DNA of 64,000 bases. It comes from Zongyangia hominis. Its GTDB lineage: Bacteria > Bacillota > Clostridia > Oscillospirales > Ruminococcaceae. The notes under the pieces are model-generated. The model was not told where the DNA came from. It saw only the letters and a program-made list of their open reading frames with translations, and searched no databases. The stretch spans positions 186,001 through 250,000 of the forward strand of contig NZ_JACRTC010000002.1 of the NCBI RefSeq assembly GCF_014385095.1, given 5' to 3'. This document shows, piece by piece, positions 29,112 to 37,608 of this stretch; position 1 is the stretch's first letter, and each line of letters begins with the position of its first letter. A program made the position numbers and the translations under genes.

Positions 29112-30144
29112 GAAAAAAATACTAGTGGCGCTCAGCGGAGGAGTCGACTCCTCCGCTTGCGTTTATCTGCTGCAAAAAGCGGGGTACGACGTGTCCGCCG
29201 TGGTCCTCGACCTCTCCGCCCCTCACGCCCAGGCGGTGGAAGCCGCAAGGGAGAGCGCCCAGGCGCTGGGGGTGGAGCTGCACGTGGTGCGAAACCACGA
29301 GGGCTTTGAAAAAAATGTGATCGCTCCATTTATGGCCGATTACCGGTCCGGGCGGACCCCCAACCCCTGCGTGATCTGCAATCCCACCGTCAAATTCCGC
29401 AGCCTCTGCCAAAAGGCGGACGAACTGGGCATCCGGGAGATTGCCACTGGCCATTACGCCGACATCGAGGAGCGAAACGGCCGTTTCCTCCTCAAAAAGG
29501 CGGGCTGTCTGGAGCGGGATCAGTCCTATATGCTCTACCGACTGGGACAGGACGTCCTGTCCCGGCTCGTGCTGCCGCTGAGCCATCTGCCCAAGGAGCA
29601 GGTCCGTCAGATCGCCGGAGAGGCGGGGCTTTCCTGCGCCTCCAAGCCGGACAGTCAGGAGATCTGCTTTATCCCCGACAACGACTACGCTTCCTATGTG
29701 GAGGCACGCACCGGCCCCATGCCGGCGGGGGACTTTATCTCCCCCGAAGGAAACATCTGCGGGCGGCACAAGGGGCTGCTCCACTACACCGTGGGCCAGC
29801 GCAAGGGCCTGGGCATCGCGCTGGGACGGCCGGTCTTCGTCAAAGAGATCGATCCCGTGGAGAACGTCGTCCGTCTGGCCGACGCCGGCGGTGAGTTTGC
29901 GAGCGGCGTCCTTCTCTCAGGACTGCGCTTTGTGCCCTTTGATTCCCTGGACGCCCCTCTGCGGGCCGGCGTTAAAATCCGGTCGGTGGCCAAAGAGGCC
30001 CCCGCCCTCCTGACGCCTCTGGATGACGGCCGCCTCCGTGTGGACTTTGATTCTCCCCAGAGAGCCCCGGCGCCGGGACAGTCCTGTGTCTTCTACGACG
30101 GGGATATGGTGGTGGGCGGCGGCTTTATTGACGCTTCCCTCTGA
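29104..30144 (+). CDS. mnmA: tRNA 2-thiouridine(34) synthase
   Basis: 346 residues. Transfers sulfur to U34 of tRNA-Lys, -Glu and -Gln. The PP-loop SGGVDSSACVYLL opens the protein. NPCVICNPTVKF and SQEICFIPDNDY carry the two catalytic cysteines. GLLHYTVGQRKGLGIA and the C-terminal beta-barrel end PGQSCVFYDGDMVVGGGFI are typical. It is slightly shorter than E. coli MnmA. It starts inside iscU (8-nt overlap), so the desulfurase, scaffold and thiolase are co-translated, which ties tRNA thiolation directly to IscS. Confidence 0.95.
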   Translation: MSKKKILVALSGGVDSSACVYLLQKAGYDVSAVVLDLSAPHAQAVEAARESAQALGVELHVVRNHEGFEKNVIAPFMADYRSGRTPNPCVICNPTVKFRSLCQKADELGIREIATGHYADIEERNGRFLLKKAGCLERDQSYMLYRLGQDVLSRLVLPLSHLPKEQVRQIAGEAGLSCASKPDSQEICFIPDNDYASYVEARTGPMPAGDFISPEGNICGRHKGLLHYTVGQRKGLGIALGRPVFVKEIDPVENVVRLADAGGEFASGVLLSGLRFVPFDSLDAPLRAGVKIRSVAKEAPALLTPLDDGRLRVDFDSPQRAPAPGQSCVFYDGDMVVGGGFIDASL

Positions 30145-30147
30145 GAG

Positions 30148-30217
30148 CAAAAAGCGGTCTGGACCATGGTCCAGACCGCTTGCAATAGGCCGCCGTTTCG
30201 TTACGGCGGCTTTTATT
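30148..30217 (+). terminator. Two hairpins after mnmA, the second a plus-strand terminator
   Basis: 30151-30181 is the perfect palindrome AAGCGGTCTGGAC-catg-GTCCAGACCGCTT, whose T tract lies on the minus side. 30189-30210 (GCCGCCGT with ACGGCGGC) is followed by TTTTATTCTT and would end the iscS-iscU-mnmA transcript. Confidence 0.75.
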
Positions 30218-30232
30218 CTTCCGAAGGAAACC

Positions 30233-30289
30233 AATGCGCAGGGCATCCGCGCTCGACGCGCTCCGCCCCTCATGCGCTAAAAAACAGCC
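30233..30289 (+). repeat. Copy of a dispersed AATGCGC...GGCATCCGCGCT intergenic element
   Basis: Contains AATGCGC, GGGCATCCGCGCT, GCGCTCCGCCCCTC and TGCGC-AAAAAA in the same order and spacing as the elements at 60983-61154 and 51630-51790. It runs into the terminator hairpin at 30279-30311 (AAAAAACAGCC with GGCTGTTTTTT). Confidence 0.6.
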
Positions 30290-30311
30290 GCTTTCTGCGG
30301 GGCTGTTTTTT
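30279..30311 (-). terminator. Terminator of the DUF1648 gene (bidirectional)
   Basis: AAAAAACAGCC...GGCTGTTTTTT around a GCGG-type inner stem, 5 nt beyond the stop of the minus-strand gene. Confidence 0.75.
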
Positions 30312-30315
30312 GTTC

Positions 30316-30831
30316 CTATGCGCCCCTGTCCTGGCCGCTCTCCTCCATGGCGTCCAGCAGCTTGGCCCCTTTGACGCACTTGACCAAATAGTAGATGAGG
30401 GGCCCGAACAGTGCCAGCAGGAAAACCGGCAACGCCCAGCCGCTCAAATTTTTCTGGGCCATGCTGACCCTTAAAATCCAGGCAAACCAACTGACGATCA
30501 CCAGCTTGACGACGCAGAGCATGGTCAGGGTCGTCCGGTAGACAAAGTCACGATTTTTCTGTGTCACTTCCACCGGCATGTTCCAAATCTTCGGGAAACG
30601 GTTGACCATCGTTAGCAGCAGATAGACGCCCGCCTCGATGGCGAGAAATACGAGCAGAGAGCTTTTGCTGCCCCAGGAATCAACCTCCCCCGAAAAGCCA
30701 AAATGGGTGGGAATTTTGTCCGGGATGCCACTCCAGCTGATGAGCATCCACAGGGCGGTCAGTACCACGACCGCAAGCGACAAAATTTCCATGACCTTCT
30801 GTCCGGTGGTATAGGTGAGCTTTTCTTTCAT
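30316..30831 (-). CDS. DUF1648 domain membrane protein
   Basis: 171 residues with four predicted membrane helices (about 14-34, 58-78, 101-122, 131-151). The extracytoplasmic loop after helix 1 has the DUF1648 hallmark IPDKIPTHFGFSGEVDSWGSK. The family occurs in SdpI-like immunity proteins and in membrane proteins of unknown role. The part after the domain is too short for a full SdpI. GAGAGGAGAGGGAGCC precedes ATG 30831. It is monocistronic and flanked by unrelated units. Function is unknown. Confidence 0.8.
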   Translation of the reverse strand: MKEKLTYTTGQKVMEILSLAVVVLTALWMLISWSGIPDKIPTHFGFSGEVDSWGSKSSLLVFLAIEAGVYLLLTMVNRFPKIWNMPVEVTQKNRDFVYRTTLTMLCVVKLVIVSWFAWILRVSMAQKNLSGWALPVFLLALFGPLIYYLVKCVKGAKLLDAMEESGQDRGA

Positions 30832-31060
30832 GGCTCCCTCTCCTCTCCGCTCGCTTATTTAAATTTTCTCCATCATACGGCGCTTTTATAAAAAATGCAA
30901 GATCTTTTCCATAAAATTGTCTGCCGCCTTTTTGGGGAAAAGGTACACACAAGCGCGATACGCGCGCACATTTGAAGGAGCCGCAAAACGCGGCGGCGCT
31001 CGGACGCAGGCAGTTATCCTATATGGCCTAACGGTGGCGCCGATGACAAAGGGCAAATAA

Positions 31061-31094
31061 AAAAGCGATGCGGCCAAGCGGCTGCATCGCTTTG
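31061..31094 (-). terminator. Terminator of the ispH-rpsA operon
   Basis: AAGCGATGC-gGC...GC-gGCATCGCTT stem, followed on the minus strand by TTTTATTTGCCC, 13 nt beyond the stop. The region 30832-31060 shows no gene. Confidence 0.75.
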
Positions 31095-31106
31095 TTTACG
31101 TTTTCC

Positions 31107-33140
31107 TTATTCAGCGGTTTCGGGAGCGGGCTCCTCAGTCTCGGCGGCCTGCTGCGCGAATTCCAACATGGACTGCATGTCCTCTTGGGCGGCGGCTTCC
31201 TGAGCGGCAACCTCCTGCTCCTCGATCAGCGCACGCATGGACAGGCTGATTCTCTTCTTTTCGAAGTCGATGTCCGTGATCTTGACGTCGACCTCCTGGC
31301 CGATGGAGAGCACATCCTGAGGCTTATTGATTCTCTCGTTGGAGATCTGGGAGATATGGATGAGGCCGTCGATGCCCGGGATGATCTGGGCAAAGGCGCC
31401 AAAGGCGGTCATGGAGACGATCTTCACCTTGCAGACAGTGCCCACCGGGTAATCTCTCTTGAGGATTTCCCAAGGATTGTCCTCGGCCTTCTTGAAGCCC
31501 AGGGAGATCTTCTTGTTCTCAGCGTCGATGTCCTTAATGTAGACTTCCAGAACGTCGCCCACATTGCAGACCTCGGAGGGATGTTTAATCCGGCTCCAGG
31601 ACAGTTCGGAAATATGAACCATGCCGTCCACACCGCCAAGATCGACGAATGCACCATAGGAGGTCAGGGATTTGACGGCGCCGTGGTAGACTTTGCCCAC
31701 CTCGACTTCGCTCCAGAATTTCTCTTCCAAAGCTTTTCTCTGCTCTCTCAGGACGGCGCGGATAGAACCGATGGCGCGGCGGCGCTCAGGTTTGACTTCC
31801 AGAATCTTAAAGCTGACCGGCTTTCTCAGCAGGTCTTCCAGGCTGTCGTTTCTGCTGGCAGTGGCCTGGGAGGCGGGAATGAAGACGCGCACGCCGCCCG
31901 TGGTGGCGATGACGCCGCCCTTGACCACTTCGACGACGACACCCTCCAGGATTTCGCCGGTCTCGGCGGCCTCGCAGATCTTCTCAAACCCCGCGATAGC
32001 ATCATAGCGGCGTTTGGACATCATGACAGTGCCTTCCACGTCGTTGACGCGGACAACGATCAGGTTGATCTCATCGCCCTTTTTGACGATGTCTTCCGGC
32101 TTGGCGGTGGGGTCGTCGGTCAGCTCATGCAGCGGCACATAGCCGGCGTGCTTGGTGCCGATGTCCACCGAAATCTCATTGGGCGCAATGCCAGTGACAA
32201 TACCGGTTACCTTCTCTCCATTATATGTACTTTTGAGGGACTGTTCGAGAGCCTCCTCAAAATTCACATCTTCTTCGATGTTATTGTTGTTCAGAATCTC
32301 ACTCATGGTTAATTGTACCTCCTTAATTATAAAAGCCGGTGTTGATGCTCCGGCAGTAACGCCAACCTTGATCTTGCCGCCGAAATCATACGCATACAGT
32401 TCCTTCGCCGTCTCTATCAAAACGGTATCGCAGATCGAGCTGCATATATCAAACAGCTTTAACGTGTTAGAGCTGTGACGTCCACCGACAACTATCATTA
32501 AGTCCGACTTTTCGGCCAGGGAAACCGCTTCCTCCTGCCGTCTAGCCGTAGCACTACATATTGTATCAAAAATCTTGAGGTTTGTATATACTTTTTTCGC
32601 CATTTCTACGGATTTTTCCCACACCTTTTTGTTAAACGTGGTCTGGGAAACCAAAATGACGGGTTTTTCACAAAGTTCAGGCACATTTTCGGCTATTTCC
32701 TGCAATTTTTCCGGTGTTTTGAAGACGTAAACCGGTCCCCGGCAATGCCCGCAGATGCCCTGGACCTCGGGGTGCTCCGGGTCACCTGCCACCAGGATGA
32801 CAGCGCCCTCTTTCGAGTGTTCGGCAACGATCTGGTGGATTTTTGCCACAAAGGGGCAGGTGGCGTCGGCCATACCGAGCCCCGCCTTCTCAATCTGCTC
32901 GTAGACCTCCCCGGCGACCCCGTGGGAGCGGATGATGAGCGTCGCGTCCCGGGGCGCGTCCTCCACCCTACCGGCGATCCTCACACCCTTTTGGGAGAGT
33001 TCCTCCACCATCTGGGGATTGTGGATGATCGGTCCCAACGTGCAGACCTGTTTTCCCGCGTCCAGGGCCTCATAGACCATATCTACCGCCCGCTTGACGC
33101 CAAAGCAAAAGCCCGCGGTCTGCGCCACTGTGATTGGCAT
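31107..33140 (-). CDS. ispH-rpsA: Fusion of HMB-PP reductase (IspH/LytB) and ribosomal protein S1
   Basis: 677 residues. Residues 1-278 are IspH, the [4Fe-4S] enzyme making IPP and DMAPP at the end of the MEP pathway. The ligand cysteines lie in TAGFCFGVKRA, DATCPFVAK and FDTICSATARRQEE, with IIRSHGVA and GGRHSSNT. Residues 279-677 are four S1 RNA-binding repeats (VTGIVTGIAPNEISVDIG, LEGVVVEVVKGGVIA, YHGAVKSLTSYGAFVDLG, CKVKIVSMTAFGAFAQI) and an acidic tail. Such fusions are known in Clostridia. A consensus Shine-Dalgarno and ATG lie at the junction, so separate S1 synthesis is likely. GGAGGGG precedes ATG 33140. It is the last gene of the cmk-plsC operon. Confidence 0.96.
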   Translation of the reverse strand: MPITVAQTAGFCFGVKRAVDMVYEALDAGKQVCTLGPIIHNPQMVEELSQKGVRIAGRVEDAPRDATLIIRSHGVAGEVYEQIEKAGLGMADATCPFVAKIHQIVAEHSKEGAVILVAGDPEHPEVQGICGHCRGPVYVFKTPEKLQEIAENVPELCEKPVILVSQTTFNKKVWEKSVEMAKKVYTNLKIFDTICSATARRQEEAVSLAEKSDLMIVVGGRHSSNTLKLFDICSSICDTVLIETAKELYAYDFGGKIKVGVTAGASTPAFIIKEVQLTMSEILNNNNIEEDVNFEEALEQSLKSTYNGEKVTGIVTGIAPNEISVDIGTKHAGYVPLHELTDDPTAKPEDIVKKGDEINLIVVRVNDVEGTVMMSKRRYDAIAGFEKICEAAETGEILEGVVVEVVKGGVIATTGGVRVFIPASQATASRNDSLEDLLRKPVSFKILEVKPERRRAIGSIRAVLREQRKALEEKFWSEVEVGKVYHGAVKSLTSYGAFVDLGGVDGMVHISELSWSRIKHPSEVCNVGDVLEVYIKDIDAENKKISLGFKKAEDNPWEILKRDYPVGTVCKVKIVSMTAFGAFAQIIPGIDGLIHISQISNERINKPQDVLSIGQEVDVKITDIDFEKKRISLSMRALIEEQEVAAQEAAAQEDMQSMLEFAQQAAETEEPAPETAE
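32304..32324 (-). promoter_or_regulatory. Internal ribosome binding site and start for stand-alone S1
   Basis: AAGGAGGT (32317-32324), then 10 nt, then ATG (32306-32304) in frame, encoding MSEILNNNN. The site itself codes for K-E-V-Q-L-T at the IspH/S1 border. Initiation here would give a 399-residue S1. A TATAAT at 32326-32331 just upstream has no good -35. Confidence 0.7.
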
Positions 33141-33298
33141 GCGTTCCCCTCCTGTTTCTCTTCTTCATGGTAAACTTGTCCGCCGGCGTTTGTCCCCGTC
33201 CTCCGTTGGGAGAAAACACGCCCTCTGGTTTTATCGCCCGCCTGCCGGCCGCCGGAAATTCCGCCCACGGCGCGGGGGAGAAACGGCGCAATCCGGCT

Positions 33299-33895
33299 TT
33301 ATTCCACCGGGTCCAAATTCTCCACAATCCGTTCCATGATGAGGGCGCTCGCGTGTTTGAGCTGGGAGGGCACTAGGGCCGTGATGCCCAGCTCCTCGTT
33401 TTTGATCACCTTCCCGATGCGAATGGTTACCCCGCACCGGAAGCTAAGCTTCTTTCCAAAGCTGATACTCACGGGTAGGATGTCCGCCCCCGTCTGGAAG
33501 GCCAGCATGGCCGCGCCGGACTTCGGCCGCAGGGGCTTGCCGTCTTTCGAGCGGGTCCCCTCCGGGAACATGACCATGGCGTTGCCCCCCTTGAGGATGG
33601 AGATGGCCGTATCGATGGCCGCTGTGTCCCCCTTGCCCCGCTCGATGGGGAAGGCCCCCAGGTGCCGGATGACCAAACCGAACAATGGGTTGCGAAACAG
33701 CTCCGCCTTGGCCATGAAGTGGAGCTGGTGCGGTGTCGCCCCGCCTACAAATACGGGGTCGGCATTGGTGCGGTGGTTGGCGCACAGGAGATAACCGCCT
33801 TTGGGCGGTATATTCTCCTTTCCCTCAGTTCTTACCTTATAAAACCAGCCCAGCGTCGTACAGGCAAGCGCCCTCGCAAAGGTATAAAAGCTCAT
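33299..33895 (-). CDS. plsC: 1-acyl-sn-glycerol-3-phosphate acyltransferase
   Basis: 198 residues. Forms phosphatidic acid from lysophosphatidate. Acyltransferase motif I is NHRTNAD (N-H-x4-D; the canonical form is NHxxxxD). The region GAFPIERGKGDT matches motif II and FPEGTRSKDGK motif III. The short N-terminal hydrophobic stretch suggests peripheral membrane association. GGAAGAG precedes ATG 33895. It lies between cmk and ispH-rpsA, the order cmk-plsC-ispH seen in many Clostridia. Confidence 0.93.
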   Translation of the reverse strand: MSFYTFARALACTTLGWFYKVRTEGKENIPPKGGYLLCANHRTNADPVFVGGATPHQLHFMAKAELFRNPLFGLVIRHLGAFPIERGKGDTAAIDTAISILKGGNAMVMFPEGTRSKDGKPLRPKSGAAMLAFQTGADILPVSISFGKKLSFRCGVTIRIGKVIKNEELGITALVPSQLKHASALIMERIVENLDPVE

Positions 33896-33935
33896 GATGC
33901 TCTTCCGCGGGACTTCGGCCCCGCTCTCCCCTTCT

Positions 33936-34610
33936 CTATTTTCTTGCGGCCAGATGTCCGGCCACCAGGTCCTTAACCGCCTGGATACTCTCTTTTAAAT
34001 CCATGTCGGTGGTGTCCAGGAGCAGGGCGTCGGAGGCCTGCTTGAGAGGCGCCACCGCCCGGTGGGAATCGTTGTAGTCCCGGGTGATGACGTCCCGCAA
34101 AATGTCGTCGTAGGAGACTTTCTCCCCCTTGGCCGCATGCTCGTCAAAGCGGCGGCGTGCCCTGGCCTCCGGCGACGCGGTGAGAAAAATTTTGACGTCG
34201 GCGTCGGGCAGCACCACCGTACCGATGTCCCGCCCGTCCATGACCACATTGTGCTCTTTTGCCATGTCGCGCTGCAAGTCAAAGAGGAAATCCCGCACGG
34301 CCGGGATGGCCGACACCCCCGACGCCGCCATCGCGATCTCCGGGGTGCGGATGAGATCGCTCACATCCTCCCCATTGAGGAAGACCCGCTGGGTCCCCTC
34401 CACAAACTTAAGTTCCAGCCGAATGCCGGGCAGCAGCGGCGTCACCTGGGCCCCGTCGGTGTAGTCCTTGCCCTTTCGCACGGCATAGAGCCCAATGGAG
34501 CGGTAGAGGGCGCCGGTGTCCACATAAATAAACTGTAATTCCTGGGCCACCGCCCGAGCGATGGTGCTCTTGCCCGCTCCGGCGGGCCCGTCAATGGCAA
34601 TCGCTTTCAT
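33936..34610 (-). CDS. cmk: Cytidylate kinase
   Basis: 224 residues. Phosphorylates CMP and dCMP with ATP. The P-loop is GPAGAGKSTIA at residues 8-18, followed by YVDTGALYRSIGLYAV. MDGRDIGTVVLPDADVKIFLTAS and the LID-like ARARRRFDEHAAKGE complete the pattern. It sits between the HI0933-type flavoprotein and plsC. Confidence 0.96.
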   Translation of the reverse strand: MKAIAIDGPAGAGKSTIARAVAQELQFIYVDTGALYRSIGLYAVRKGKDYTDGAQVTPLLPGIRLELKFVEGTQRVFLNGEDVSDLIRTPEIAMAASGVSAIPAVRDFLFDLQRDMAKEHNVVMDGRDIGTVVLPDADVKIFLTASPEARARRRFDEHAAKGEKVSYDDILRDVITRDYNDSHRAVAPLKQASDALLLDTTDMDLKESIQAVKDLVAGHLAARK

Positions 34611-34694
34611 ATATTTACTCCCCCAAGCTCAATTTTATCCCCTTGGATGTCTCTCCGCTAAAGGCGGGGAAAGGCGGAGGGCCGTCCCCTCTTT

Positions 34695-35918
34695 TCAGAC
34701 ATGGGTCCCGGCGGCAAAGCCGGTGGAAAACGCGATTTGCAAATTAAAACCGCCGGTGTAGGCGTCAAGGTCCAGCACCTCGCCGGCAAAGTAGAGCCCC
34801 CGGCAGAGCTTCGACTGCATGCTCTTGGGGTCCACCTCCCGGACGCTCACCCCGCCCGCCGTCACGATGGCCTCGTTGAGAGGCCGGAATGCCTTGGGGG
34901 TGATGGCGAAGCCTTTGATGAGCTCCACCAGTCCCCGCCGCTCCTCCCGGGTGATCTGATGCACCTTGCGAGTCCCTTCCACACCGGAAAGGCGGACCAC
35001 AACGGGTATCATCTTCCGGGGCAAAAGATCCCCCAGGGAATTAAAAAAGTCCTTATTTTTATATTTTTCAAAGTCCCGCAGCAACCGGGCGTCCAGTTGC
35101 TCGGGGCTCAGTCCCGGTTTTAAGTCGATGTGCAGGCGATACTCGTCCATCTTCTCGTCGTCGATATGGGAGGAGGCGGAGAGGACCAGCGGCCCCGACA
35201 CACCGAAGTGGGTAAAAAGCATCTCCCCCAGTTCACTGTACACCTTTTTCTTTCCCTTTGTCACCGAAAGGGTCACATTTTTAAGGGAAAGCCCCTGCAT
35301 CTCTTTGCAAAATTCCTCTTTGGTCTCGATGGGGATGAGGGAGGGCCGAATGCGGGCGACGGTGTGGCCCAGCATTTTACTGAGCTTGTATCCGTCTCCG
35401 GAGGAACCGGTGCCCGGATAGCTCTGGCCGCCGGTGGCGAGAATTACATCCGTACAGGGGATGCGCTCCCCGTCTTCCAGCACCACGCCTTCCACCCCGT
35501 CTTCTCCCGCCTGGATGCGTGCCACCCGCCCGGTGCGGTATGGCACACCTGCGTCCGACGCGAAGGAGGACAGCGCGTCCACAATATCGGCGGCGCTGTC
35601 CGACACCGGGAAGACCCTGCCCCCCCGCTCGGTCTTGAGGGGGACGCCCCGGCCCTCAAAGAAGGCCATGGTGTCGGCGGTGGAAAATCCGGCGATGGCG
35701 GAGTAGAGAAACCGGGGATTGGAGCGCACGTTTTTAAGAAAGGTCTCGTTGTCGCAGTCGTTGGTCACATTGCACCGGCCCTTGCCGGTGATCATCACCT
35801 TGCGGGCGGGCCGGGCGTTTTTGTCGATGAGCAGCACGTCTTTTCCCCGCATGGCAGCTTGTCCGGCCGCCATGAGACCCGCGGCGCCCGCGCCGATCAC
35901 CACTACTTTTTGCTTCAT
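34695..35918 (-). CDS. HI0933/YhiN-family FAD-dependent oxidoreductase
   Basis: 407 residues. The N-terminal FAD dinucleotide fold is VVVIGAGAAGLMAAGQAAMRGKDVLLIDKN. The family hallmark KVMITGKGRCNVTN follows, then ATGGQSYPGTGSSGDGYKLSKMLGH. The C-terminus GLYFAGEVLDLDAYTGGFNLQIAFSTGFAAG closes the FAD site. Members are widespread, often annotated as aminoacetone oxidase or BaiN-like, but the substrate is unsettled. It is 15 nt downstream of the rpiR gene and upstream of cmk. Confidence 0.9.
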   Translation of the reverse strand: MKQKVVVIGAGAAGLMAAGQAAMRGKDVLLIDKNARPARKVMITGKGRCNVTNDCDNETFLKNVRSNPRFLYSAIAGFSTADTMAFFEGRGVPLKTERGGRVFPVSDSAADIVDALSSFASDAGVPYRTGRVARIQAGEDGVEGVVLEDGERIPCTDVILATGGQSYPGTGSSGDGYKLSKMLGHTVARIRPSLIPIETKEEFCKEMQGLSLKNVTLSVTKGKKKVYSELGEMLFTHFGVSGPLVLSASSHIDDEKMDEYRLHIDLKPGLSPEQLDARLLRDFEKYKNKDFFNSLGDLLPRKMIPVVVRLSGVEGTRKVHQITREERRGLVELIKGFAITPKAFRPLNEAIVTAGGVSVREVDPKSMQSKLCRGLYFAGEVLDLDAYTGGFNLQIAFSTGFAAGTHV

Positions 35919-35933
35919 GGGCTTCCCCGCTTT

Positions 35934-36824
35934 CTATTCCAGGTTTTCGTCCTGGCCGTCCTCATCGTCGATCTTCTCGTAGACGTTGTATTCGTCCCAA
36001 ATCCGCTCCAGCTTGGAGAAGGTGTTGGAAATTTCTTCTTTCTTTTTAAGCCCCACCGCCACGATGAGGGCGTTGATGAGGCTTAAAGGGGCCACCAGGC
36101 TGTCCACAAAGGAGGCCATATCGCTGCGGGCCAGCAGCAGGTGGTCCGCCCCCTGGGCGATAGGGGACATGGGGCTATCGGTGATGGAAACCACAGTGGC
36201 GCCCATGTCGGAGGCGTATTTGAGTGCCTTGACCGTCCGCTTGGAGTAGCGGGGGAAGCTGATGCCGATAAAAATGTCCCCTTTGCCGATGCGCAGCATC
36301 TGCTCGAACATTTCGCTGGTGCTGGAAGTGTTGACCAGCCGCACGTTTTCAAACAGGTGGTTAAAATAAAAGCTCAAAAAGCCCGCCAGGGTGGCGGAGC
36401 TGCGGATGCCTAAGATGTAGATATTCTTGGCCTTGGCAATGTCCTCCACCGCGGCGGCGAAGTCCTCCTTGGACGTTTCCTCCAAGGTGCGGCGGATTTT
36501 TTCAATGTCGAAACCCAACACCTTTTCCAACACATCGGAGTTTCCAATCTGCTCGTTGGTGACCTCCATGCGCTGGACCGCCGTCAGCTTGTTGCGGATC
36601 ATCTCCTGGATGTTGCGCTGCAACTGCGGGTACCCTTCAAAGCCCACCTCGGAGGCGAAGCGGACCACGGTGGATTCGCTGACTCCCACCGTCTGCCCCA
36701 GCTTGGATGCCGTCATAAAAGCGGCTTTGTCGTAATGCTCTATAATATAGCGGGCGATGAGCTTCTGTCCCTTGGAAAAGCTGGACATTTTGCTCTCGAT
36801 CATCGCCAGTAAATCTACGCTCAT
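35934..36824 (-). CDS. RpiR/MurR-family transcriptional regulator
   Basis: 296 residues. Residues 1-77 are an RpiR-type helix-turn-helix (FMTASKLGQTVGVSESTVVRFASEVGFEGYPQLQ). Residues 110-270 are a SIS sugar-phosphate binding domain (AKNIYILGIRSSATLAGFLSFYF, DIFIGISFPRYSKRTVKALKYA). The C-terminus is acidic. The effector is probably a phosphosugar. It is the first gene of the run leading to cmk-plsC-ispH-rpsA and has no sugar genes nearby, so its target is not evident. Confidence 0.9.
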   Translation of the reverse strand: MSVDLLAMIESKMSSFSKGQKLIARYIIEHYDKAAFMTASKLGQTVGVSESTVVRFASEVGFEGYPQLQRNIQEMIRNKLTAVQRMEVTNEQIGNSDVLEKVLGFDIEKIRRTLEETSKEDFAAAVEDIAKAKNIYILGIRSSATLAGFLSFYFNHLFENVRLVNTSSTSEMFEQMLRIGKGDIFIGISFPRYSKRTVKALKYASDMGATVVSITDSPMSPIAQGADHLLLARSDMASFVDSLVAPLSLINALIVAVGLKKKEEISNTFSKLERIWDEYNVYEKIDDEDGQDENLE

Positions 36825-36917
36825 GGTGTTCCTTCATCCTTTCCGGTATGCATCACGCAAGACGTCCTCCCTGCATCTAGCTGGGAGCCATTCTCTTGCG
36901 CTCTGCCGTTCCCTCTC

Positions 36918-36946
36918 ATTTTAGCGGCTCACACTGCAAAAAGCAA
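36918..36946 (-). promoter_or_regulatory. Promoter of the rpiR-cmk-plsC-ispH-rpsA run
   Basis: Minus strand TTGCTT (36941-36946), 17-bp spacer, TAAAAT (36918-36923), about 95 nt upstream of the rpiR-family gene. Confidence 0.6.
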
Positions 36947-36969
36947 GACCATCCCGGACATTTCTCCGC

Positions 36970-37005
36970 AAAAAATGCAGGAAACAAAAAGTCTCCTGCA
37001 TTTTT
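36970..37005 (-). terminator. Terminator of dpaAB
   Basis: AAAAATGCAGGA with TCCTGCATTTTT around an 11-nt loop, 31 nt past the dpaB stop. It is A-rich and T-rich at its two ends. Confidence 0.85.
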
Positions 37006-37035
37006 AAGGAAAGGGGAACGAAACAGCCATCCCGA

Positions 37036-37608
37036 TCATTTGAGGAGAGGCTGAATCTGCACGTTTTTAAGCGCCATTTCAATGGTGGACGCGATTTGGC
37101 TAAAGTCCGCCACCAAGGAGGACGGCTTGTGGATGTGATCGTCCTGTTCATAGGGCACAAAGTAGATGTATTTGGCATTTTGCAGCATGCCGATATTCTT
37201 AGCCGAGGCGCCCAAGCCGTCGTTGGTGGACACGGCGATGACCACCGGCCGGGCGTTGCGGATATGGGCTTTGGCCGCCATGGTGACGCTGGAATCGGTG
37301 ATACCGCAGGCAAGTTTTCCCAAGGTATTCCCGGTGCATGGAGCGATGACCAGCACATCCAGCAGCTTTTTCGGTCCGATGGGCTCCGCCCCGTCGATGG
37401 TGTGGATAATCTTCTTCCCCGTCATCTTCTCGATCTGGGCGATAAAGTCGGCAGCCTTACCAAAGCGGGTATCGGTGGCGTAGGAAAACTCCGACATAAT
37501 GGGAACCACGTCATAGCCCGCGTCCACCAAAGCTTTCATCTGGGGCAGCACCTTGGAGAAGGTGCAAAACGACCCGCAGATAGCGAATCCTGTTCTAATC
37601 TTTTCCAT
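37036..37608 (-). CDS. dpaB: Dipicolinate synthase subunit B
   Basis: 190 residues. With DpaA it oxidises dihydrodipicolinate to dipicolinic acid, the calcium-chelated spore-core solute. The flavoprotein fold is shown by GFAICGSFCTFSKVLPQMKAL, VLVIAPCTGNTLGKLACGITDSSVTMAAKAH and RPVVIAVSTNDGLGASAKNIG. GGAGGGAAACAG precedes ATG 37608, 14 nt inside the end of dpaA. Many Clostridium species lack this pair and use EtfA, so its presence marks this lineage. Confidence 0.95.
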   Translation of the reverse strand: MEKIRTGFAICGSFCTFSKVLPQMKALVDAGYDVVPIMSEFSYATDTRFGKAADFIAQIEKMTGKKIIHTIDGAEPIGPKKLLDVLVIAPCTGNTLGKLACGITDSSVTMAAKAHIRNARPVVIAVSTNDGLGASAKNIGMLQNAKYIYFVPYEQDDHIHKPSSLVADFSQIASTIEMALKNVQIQPLLK

